A stretch of DNA of 64,000 bases from Candidatus Fimimorpha faecalis (GTDB lineage Bacteria > Bacillota > Clostridia > Lachnospirales > Lachnospiraceae): contig DVHN01000001.1 in the NCBI GenBank assembly GCA_018712075.1, positions 23,653 through 87,652 on the forward strand, given 5' to 3'. The translations under genes and the position numbers were made by a program. How positions within the stretch are numbered: the first letter of the stretch is position 1; each line of letters opens with the position of its first letter. Positions 57,317 to 64,000 of the stretch are shown piece by piece. Below the pieces are notes generated by a model. The model did not search any database, was not told where the DNA came from, and saw nothing but the letters and a program-made list of their open reading frames with translations.

Positions 57317-57361
57317 TTTGTTTTAGGACGTAAGGTTTCTTGTGTTGGCTCCTTTGGGGAT

Positions 57362-58501
57362 TTAAGAAACAGGAGGATCTTTTTGAATATCAATAATAAC
57401 ATATTCGGAATGGTATCCTGTTCGGATTGGATATCCCCATCCGCCAAGTCCGCATGAAACAATTACTTGAAAATTATCTATTTTTCGATACCCATAGTTC
57501 ATTTCTCCAAATCCAAGTAAGTCAGTAATAAGACCTACAGGCCAGATTTGACCTCCATGAGTATGACCAGATAGTTGTAAATCGTATCCCGCTGCTGCAT
57601 TTTCGCTTAAATTACGAGGCTGATGATCGAGTAAAAGAAGAAAATTCGTTGTATCTACGTTGGTCAATAGTTGTTTAGCGGTTATCGTAGAATCTCTTGT
57701 ATACCAATCCTCTCTTCCTATAATTGTAAAATCTTCTGTGATCGAATAATTTTCTTCTTGTAATATGTGAATTCCATTCTGTTCTAATATCTGTGTTAGC
57801 TGTTCTGGTGTAAAATCTGCTTTAGGATTATAAGAAGCACGATCGTGGTTTCCGTATACGAAAAATACTCCATAATCGGATTGAATTGTGCTAAGTGTTT
57901 GAAATACTTTTTGTAAGTCCAATAAATTGGTTTGCTCATCTACAATATCTCCACATAGTACAACGAAATCTGGATGTTCCATTTCAATTTCTCTACAATA
58001 TTGTTCTAATGTAGTTTCATTCATAGTAGTACGAAAATGAAGATCTGAAATAAAGGCAATCCGATATCCTTCTTCTCGAATGTTTTTCTGTGTATTAATC
58101 GTATAAGTAGTTTTTACTACATCATGCATACAATAATAACCATAACCTAATACAAGGATAGTAAGGAAAATTGGAACAAGCCCTGAACGATAAACTCGTT
58201 TCCAGAGCCCTTGCCTTTTTCTTAGTTTGCATATCACAAAATTAACGAATTCCATACTTAGGGCAAAAATAAACCAGTGAGCCAAGATCATTGCCCAGAT
58301 TCCCCATATATTTAAGGCTAATATTACAGCAACTAGACTGCATAATGCCAGGATAAGATGGATTATTTTGCTATGTATACGAATTTTAAAAAATATAGAC
58401 ATTCTTTTTAGGTAGATGTATAAATAAATGCCGATAGGAGTCATGCACAGTATAGGAATGATAAAATAAAGAAATCTCATTGTTTGTACCAACCTTTCCA
58501 A
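57362..58501 (-). CDS. Metallophosphoesterase (YkuE/YaeI-like, membrane-anchored)
   Basis: N-terminal TM helices; IAFISDLHFR, VVLCGDIVDE, FVYGNHDRASYN, LSGHTHGGQIWP. Confidence 0.9.
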   Translation of the reverse strand: MERLVQTMRFLYFIIPILCMTPIGIYLYIYLKRMSIFFKIRIHSKIIHLILALCSLVAVILALNIWGIWAMILAHWFIFALSMEFVNFVICKLRKRQGLWKRVYRSGLVPIFLTILVLGYGYYCMHDVVKTTYTINTQKNIREEGYRIAFISDLHFRTTMNETTLEQYCREIEMEHPDFVVLCGDIVDEQTNLLDLQKVFQTLSTIQSDYGVFFVYGNHDRASYNPKADFTPEQLTQILEQNGIHILQEENYSITEDFTIIGREDWYTRDSTITAKQLLTNVDTTNFLLLLDHQPRNLSENAAAGYDLQLSGHTHGGQIWPVGLITDLLGFGEMNYGYRKIDNFQVIVSCGLGGWGYPIRTGYHSEYVIIDIQKDPPVS

Positions 58502-58588
58502 TATTTGTTCCGTGTTCTGTTTTTATCATATTAGTTAAAGTATACATTATGTCAATAAAAAATTAATTTTTTTAGATTCTCGTTCGAG

Positions 58589-59458
58589 TTAAAAAGGATT
58601 GGTTTGTTTTAGCAATTGCCAAAATTGTTTTAATAGAGACGTATAATTTGTATCTTGATAATAAATTCCAAAAGAGATGGTGGGGTAATCAACAATTGGA
58701 ATATAACATAATTCTGGGTCATGAAGAGAGGGAAGTTTAGGAAGCAGTGTATATCCAAAATCAGATTTGATAAAAGTGATTACTGTTTCATATTCTTCTC
58801 CCAAATATCGGTCTGATATAGGGGATCGAGAGGCAATATGACTCTGAATTTGGAATATGCTATCGGATATTTTATTAGGACTGCATAGAATAAATTTCCC
58901 TTGAAGCATATGTTTCGTTAGAGAAGTATAGTTTGCAAATGGATGATTTTTACTGCAACTACAGCAAATAGGACATTGATAGAGTTCCCGATAGGAAAGG
59001 GAAGCGTTGGAGTAATCTCCTTTGAAACCGAACATAACATGGATTTGTCCAGTTTTTAATAGATTGGATAAAGATTCAAAAGGAACAAGGTGGATCAGTG
59101 GACGGAAAAGCGGATATTCTCGTTTTAATTCTTTTATGATAGGAGGAAGAAGATCGAGTTCTGCCTGATTATGACAGCCAATTTCCAATATCATTGGGCG
59201 TTCTGGATTATAAAGACGTTCTTTTGCAGTTAATGCAATTTTCAATATTTTTTCTGCATCTGGCAGAAAAAGGATTCCCTCGGGAGTGAGGGAAACGGTT
59301 TTACTTGTACGTTGAAATAGTTTTACTTCTAATTCTTCCTCTAAAGATTGAATTTGATGGCTGACGGCAGGTTGACTAATATTAAGTTCTCCAGATGCTT
59401 TGGAGAAATTTAAATGTTTTGCTACATGTAGGAAACATTCAAGTTGTGTTGTATTCAT
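58589..59458 (-). CDS. LysR-family transcriptional regulator
   Basis: MNTTQLECFLHVAKHLNFSKASGELNISQPAVSHQIQSLEEELEVKLF. Confidence 0.93.
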   Translation of the reverse strand: MNTTQLECFLHVAKHLNFSKASGELNISQPAVSHQIQSLEEELEVKLFQRTSKTVSLTPEGILFLPDAEKILKIALTAKERLYNPERPMILEIGCHNQAELDLLPPIIKELKREYPLFRPLIHLVPFESLSNLLKTGQIHVMFGFKGDYSNASLSYRELYQCPICCSCSKNHPFANYTSLTKHMLQGKFILCSPNKISDSIFQIQSHIASRSPISDRYLGEEYETVITFIKSDFGYTLLPKLPSLHDPELCYIPIVDYPTISFGIYYQDTNYTSLLKQFWQLLKQTNPF

Positions 59459-59597
59459 GAACAGAACTCCTTAAAAATAAAAATTATTAATATCTATAAA
59501 AGTTTTTTATAGATTATAACATATTTGAATTTCACAAACAAGGGAAAATAGAGTTAGAATATAACTGTGACTCCAATCTATCAAGAATAGTCATACT

Positions 59598-61367
59598 ATG
59601 AAGAATGAAAATAAAAAGCAAAAACTGAAAGGCTGGATGCAAAATATGAGAACAATTTTAAATCAGATAAGGCAGTACAAAAAGGCAACCATTTTGACTC
59701 CTATTTTTACTGCATTGGAAGTAATTATGGAAGTGCTGCTTCCATTTATTACAGCTATGATTATTGATAAGGGATTGCAGCAAGAAAATATGAAGGTAGT
59801 TTATCAATATGGAGCAATTATGCTGCTTATGGCAGTGTGCAGTTTATTTTTTGGCGCAATGGCAGGAAAATATGCGGCAAGTGCTTCTTCAGGTTTGGCT
59901 TGTAATTTAAGAGAGAGTATGTATGAGCGAATACAGACCTTTTCTTTTGCCAATATTGATCGGTTTAGTACAGCTGGATTGGTAACTCGAATGACGACAG
60001 ATGTTACAAATGTACAGAATGCATTTCAAATGATTATTCGTATTGCAGTCAGAGCTCCACTGATGATGGTAACGAGTATGATGATGAGTTTTTTGATTAA
60101 TGCACAGTTGAGTTTTATGTTTCTGGCAGGAATGGTGTTTTTAGCCATTATTTTAGCTATTTTATTGAAGCAAGCTTCTCGTGTATTTAATTTAGTATTT
60201 CAAAAATATGATGATTTAAATGCAAGTATTCAGGAAAATGTTTCAGCGATTCGAGTAGTAAAGGCATACGTGAGAGAAGATTATGAAAATAGCAAGTTTA
60301 CAAAAGCAGCGGATCAATTATATCAATTATTTGTAAAGGCAGAAAGTTTGGTAGCAATTAACAACCCTGCAATGATGTTAGTAGTATATGCTTGCATTAC
60401 AGCAGTTTCCTGGTTTGGAACTAAGTTTATTGTAATAGGGGAGATGACAACAGGAGAGATTACTTCATTATTTAGTTACATTATGTCTGTAATGATGTCG
60501 TTAATGATGCTTTCTATGATTTTTGTTATGATTACAATGAGCTCTGCAAGTGTTCGTAGAATCTCAGAAGTATTAAAAGAAATTTCAAGCTTACATAATT
60601 CAGAATCCCCAGTTAAGGAATTGAAAGATGGAAGTATTGATTTTAAACATGTAAATTTCTCTTATAAGAAGGGAATGGGAAAAGAATCATTGAAAGACAT
60701 TAATCTTCATATTGAATCAGGTGAAACAGTTGGAGTCATTGGAGGAACTGGATGCGGAAAAACAACAATTACGAACTTGATCAATCGCTTTTATGATATT
60801 CAAGATGGAAAAATTCGTTATGATGGAATTAATATCACAAAAATTAAGAAACCAGCTCTTCGAAAATCACTAGGAATGGTATTGCAAGATACGCATCTTT
60901 TTACTGGAACAGTTATGGAAAATATTCGCTATGGGAAATTAGACGCTTCAGATGAAGAGTGTATCTCAGCAGCGAAATTGGCAAATGCAGATAGTTTTAT
61001 TCGAAGACTTCCAGATGGGTATCAAACAGTACTGACAGGAGATGGAAATAACTTAAGGCAAGGGCAGAGACAGCTTTTGGCAATTGCCAGAGCAGCCGTA
61101 GCTGACCCACCTGTTTTGATTTTAGATGAAGCAACTTCTTCCATAGATACCCGTACAGAATCTTTGGTACAGGATGGAATGGATGCATTAATGAATGGAA
61201 GGACGACTTTTGTAATTGCACATCGCCTTTCAACAGTAAAAAATTCGGATTGTATTATGGTTATGGAGCAAGGTAAAATTATAGAACGAGGAACACATGA
61301 AGAATTAATTGCAGCGAAGGGAAAATATTATCAGCTTTATACAGGAAATTTTGTGGATCAAAAATAG
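59598..61367 (+). CDS. ABC exporter (fused TMD-NBD half-transporter)
   Basis: GVIGGTGCGKTTITNLINRFYD, LRQGQRQLLAIARAAVADPPVLILDEATSSID. Confidence 0.93.
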   Translation: MKNENKKQKLKGWMQNMRTILNQIRQYKKATILTPIFTALEVIMEVLLPFITAMIIDKGLQQENMKVVYQYGAIMLLMAVCSLFFGAMAGKYAASASSGLACNLRESMYERIQTFSFANIDRFSTAGLVTRMTTDVTNVQNAFQMIIRIAVRAPLMMVTSMMMSFLINAQLSFMFLAGMVFLAIILAILLKQASRVFNLVFQKYDDLNASIQENVSAIRVVKAYVREDYENSKFTKAADQLYQLFVKAESLVAINNPAMMLVVYACITAVSWFGTKFIVIGEMTTGEITSLFSYIMSVMMSLMMLSMIFVMITMSSASVRRISEVLKEISSLHNSESPVKELKDGSIDFKHVNFSYKKGMGKESLKDINLHIESGETVGVIGGTGCGKTTITNLINRFYDIQDGKIRYDGINITKIKKPALRKSLGMVLQDTHLFTGTVMENIRYGKLDASDEECISAAKLANADSFIRRLPDGYQTVLTGDGNNLRQGQRQLLAIARAAVADPPVLILDEATSSIDTRTESLVQDGMDALMNGRTTFVIAHRLSTVKNSDCIMVMEQGKIIERGTHEELIAAKGKYYQLYTGNFVDQK

Positions 61368-61496
61368 AAAAAAAGGAAACGATAAATATGAGCCAGATGG
61401 TTCTGAAATTACCTTGCAGTTGACAAACAAAGATGGCAAGAGTATAGTATAGAAGTATAATTCCTACAGGAATACTATGAATTGGAGGAGACAATT

Positions 61497-62432
61497 ATGG
61501 CGAATATTTATATGGGAACGTTAGAATTAATTGGAAACACACCACTTGTAGAAGTCACCAATATTGAGAAAAATTTAAAGTTGGAAGCGACACTGCTTGT
61601 TAAGTTGGAGTATTTTAATCCAGCTGGAAGCGTAAAGGATCGAATTGCAAAGGCAATGATTGAGGATGCAGAAGAAAAAGGGATATTAAAGCCAGATTCC
61701 GTAATTATTGAACCAACCTCAGGAAATACAGGGATTGGATTGGCTGCAATTGCAGCAGCAAAAGGATACCGAATGATCCTTACTATGCCAGAAACGATGA
61801 GTGTGGAACGCCGAAATATTTTAAAAGCTTATGGGGCAGAGATTGTATTGACAGAGGGATCAAAGGGAATGAAGGGAGCAATTGAAAAAGCGAATGAATT
61901 AGCAGCAGAAATTGAGAATAGTTACATTCCAGGTCAATTTGAAAATCCAGTTAACCCAGCGATCCATAGAAAGACAACTGGTCCAGAAATTTGGAGAGAT
62001 ACCGATGGAAACGTAGATATCTTTGTAGCAGGAGTAGGAACAGGAGGAACGATTACAGGAACGGGCGAATTTTTGAAAGAACAAAATCCAAATATAAGAA
62101 TTGTCGCAGTAGAACCAGCGGATTCCCCTGTACTTTCAGAAGGAAAGAGTGGAGCCCATAAGATTCAGGGAATTGGAGCAGGTTTTGTACCAGAAACATT
62201 GAATACAGAGATTTATGATGAAATTATAAAAGTAAAAAATGAAGATGCATTTGCTTGTGGAAAGCTTATGGCAAAACAAGAAGGGGTATTAGTTGGAATT
62301 TCTTCTGGAGCGGCACTTTATGCAGCAATTGAATTGGCAAAAAAAGCAGAAAATAAAGGAAAAAAGATTGTTGTACTGCTTCCAGATAATGGAGATCGTT
62401 ACTATTCTACACCGTTGTTTATGGACAAGTAA
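61497..62432 (+). CDS. cysK: Cysteine synthase A
   Basis: [55 protein letters not shown] ggagg before ATG 61497. Confidence 0.95.
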   Translation: MANIYMGTLELIGNTPLVEVTNIEKNLKLEATLLVKLEYFNPAGSVKDRIAKAMIEDAEEKGILKPDSVIIEPTSGNTGIGLAAIAAAKGYRMILTMPETMSVERRNILKAYGAEIVLTEGSKGMKGAIEKANELAAEIENSYIPGQFENPVNPAIHRKTTGPEIWRDTDGNVDIFVAGVGTGGTITGTGEFLKEQNPNIRIVAVEPADSPVLSEGKSGAHKIQGIGAGFVPETLNTEIYDEIIKVKNEDAFACGKLMAKQEGVLVGISSGAALYAAIELAKKAENKGKKIVVLLPDNGDRYYSTPLFMDK

Positions 62433-62563
62433 TGGGAGTGTTTCATTTATAATGTTTGTAAACAAAGGGAGGAAAGCAGAAAAATACTGTGACAGTGAAA
62501 AATGAGAAATGGGGGATAAAAGAATCCGTTTTTATGCCAGTATGATTCTGTTAAAATAAGAAA

Positions 62564-63919
62564 ATGAAAAAAAGTTTGGATTTAATCAATGGAGCACCTG
62601 GAAGATCGTTACTTCGTTTTGCTCTGCCTATGATTATTGGAAACATGTTCCAGCAATTTTACAATATGGCAGACTCCATCATTGTAGGAAATTTTGTTGG
62701 AGAAGATGCTTTGGCAGCAGTAGGGGCATCGTATTCCTTTACAACTGTATTTATTATGATTGCAATTGGAGGTGGAATTGGAGCATCTGTTTTAACGAGC
62801 CAATATTTAGGGGCGAGACAGTATGAAAAAATGAAAACTTCCGTTCATACGTTCTTATGTACTTTTTTGGCTGTGAGTATTGTACTTGCAGTACTTGGAT
62901 TAATTTTTAATCCAACCATTTTAAAACTGTTGAAAACTCCAGAAAATATTTTTGATGATGCCGTTTTGTATCTGCAAATTTACTTTATTGGACTTCCATT
63001 TACGTTTATGTATAATATTTTATCGGCAGATTTTAATGCATTAGGAAAATCACAAATTCCGCTTATCTTATTAATTTTTTCTTCTGTTTTGAATGTTGTA
63101 CTGGATTTAATTATGGTTCAAGTGTTCCATGCAGGCGTAGCAGGTGTGGCAATTGCAACAGTAATTGCACAGGGAATTTCTTGTGTGCTTTCCTTTTTCA
63201 TTTTAATGAATGTTTTAAAACGGTATACATTAAAAAGCAAGGCTAGAATGTTTGATACTACTATGTTTGTAACAGGAACTAAAATGGCAATTCCATCCAT
63301 TATTCAACAGTCCATTGTAAGCATTGGTATGCTGCTGACACAATCCGCAGTTAATGTATTTGGTTCCTCTGCGCTGGCAGGATATTCTGCTGGAACACGT
63401 TTGGAATCGCTTTGCATTGTGCCGATGATTGCTACGGGAAATGCAGTTTCTACGTTTACGGCACAAAACTTGGGAGCTGGAAAAGAAGAACGTGTGAGAA
63501 AAGGATATCGAGCTGCCTATGTGATTGTAATCGGATTTGGACTTGGACTTATTTTGATTTCTCAGTTGTTTCATGATCCGATTGTATCAATCTTTGTAAG
63601 TCAAGAAGAATCTCCTGTTGCATTTGCCACGGGAAATGCTTATTTCCAATTTTGTGGATGGTTCTTTTTCATTTTAGGATTTAAGGCGATTACGGATGGA
63701 ATTTTAAGAGGAGCTGGAGATACGACGGTTTATATGATTGCTAATTTAATTAATCTTACGATTCGTGTTTCGGTAGCGAAATTGGCATCTCCAATCTTTG
63801 GAATTCAAGTCATTTGGTATGCAGTACCAATGGGGTGGCTAGTAAATTATTTGATTTCATTTGTTTGGTATCGAACGGGAAATTGGAAACGAAGAAAGGT
63901 TGTTATGGATATTGATTGA
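62564..63919 (+). CDS. MATE-family efflux transporter
   Basis: FALPMIIGNMFQQFYNMADSIIVGNFVGEDALAAVGAS. Confidence 0.95.
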   Translation: MKKSLDLINGAPGRSLLRFALPMIIGNMFQQFYNMADSIIVGNFVGEDALAAVGASYSFTTVFIMIAIGGGIGASVLTSQYLGARQYEKMKTSVHTFLCTFLAVSIVLAVLGLIFNPTILKLLKTPENIFDDAVLYLQIYFIGLPFTFMYNILSADFNALGKSQIPLILLIFSSVLNVVLDLIMVQVFHAGVAGVAIATVIAQGISCVLSFFILMNVLKRYTLKSKARMFDTTMFVTGTKMAIPSIIQQSIVSIGMLLTQSAVNVFGSSALAGYSAGTRLESLCIVPMIATGNAVSTFTAQNLGAGKEERVRKGYRAAYVIVIGFGLGLILISQLFHDPIVSIFVSQEESPVAFATGNAYFQFCGWFFFILGFKAITDGILRGAGDTTVYMIANLINLTIRVSVAKLASPIFGIQVIWYAVPMGWLVNYLISFVWYRTGNWKRRKVVMDID

Positions 63920-63924
63920 TATAC

Positions 63925-63953
63925 AAAAAGAATCTCCACTGGAGATTCTTTTT
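63925..63953 (+). terminator. Terminator of the MATE gene
   Basis: aaaaagaatctcca c tggagattcttttt. Confidence 0.8.
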
Positions 63954-63961
63954 GTTGTTGT

Positions 63962-64000
63962 GTGCCCGGCGGGCACACGTTCTAAAGGGTGAAAGTCCCT
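63962..64000 (+). mobile_element. Probable 5' end of a group II intron, cut by the window edge
   Basis: GTGCCCGGCGGGCACACGTTCTAAAGGGTGAAAGTCCCT: GUG-type 5' end and GGGTGAAAGTCCC element resembling group II intron domain I. Confidence 0.55.

Noticed and set aside
1-64000. CRISPR arrays, tRNA or rRNA genes
   Set aside because: No regularly spaced direct repeats and no cloverleaf/GGTTCRANTCC-type or rRNA signature sequence recognised; this was a visual scan only, so a tRNAscan/CRISPR finder run would be needed to be certain.

Overview
This is a low-GC Firmicutes chromosomal window, probably Lachnospiraceae/Clostridia-like and spore-forming; the taxon is inferred from gene content only. Most of it is housekeeping: hisZGDB, an NfnAB/GltA-like flavoprotein pair, an MMPL efflux locus, the rnfCD(G)EAB operon, dprA-topA-codY, a FecBCDE-type iron-siderophore ABC operon, rpsB-tsf, a UbiB-like kinase, cysK and a MATE transporter. 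The standout is a split sigK gene. Its N-terminal half (about 30445-30750) and C-terminal half (about 32713-33069) are separated by a candidate minimal skin element of 1,980 bp. The element encodes only a DUF2316-like protein and a short SpoIVCA-like serine recombinase. Recombination at the shared TAATG restores an in-frame sigma-K with the canonical ...CIDNEILMMLR... junction. It would also produce a circle junction with the perfect inverted repeat AGGATAGC-TAAT-GCTATCCT, as expected for a serine recombinase site. Other points of interest are an AAA ATPase + RloB (AbiL-like) defence candidate, an RnfD-RnfG fusion, a YfcE-MazG fusion, structured leaders upstream of rnfC, rpsB and an alpha/beta hydrolase, paired operators upstream of rnf and the iron operon, a likely ATT start codon, and the probable 5' end of a group II intron at the right edge. 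No tRNA, rRNA or CRISPR array was recognised. All calls were made by eye, with no database search.
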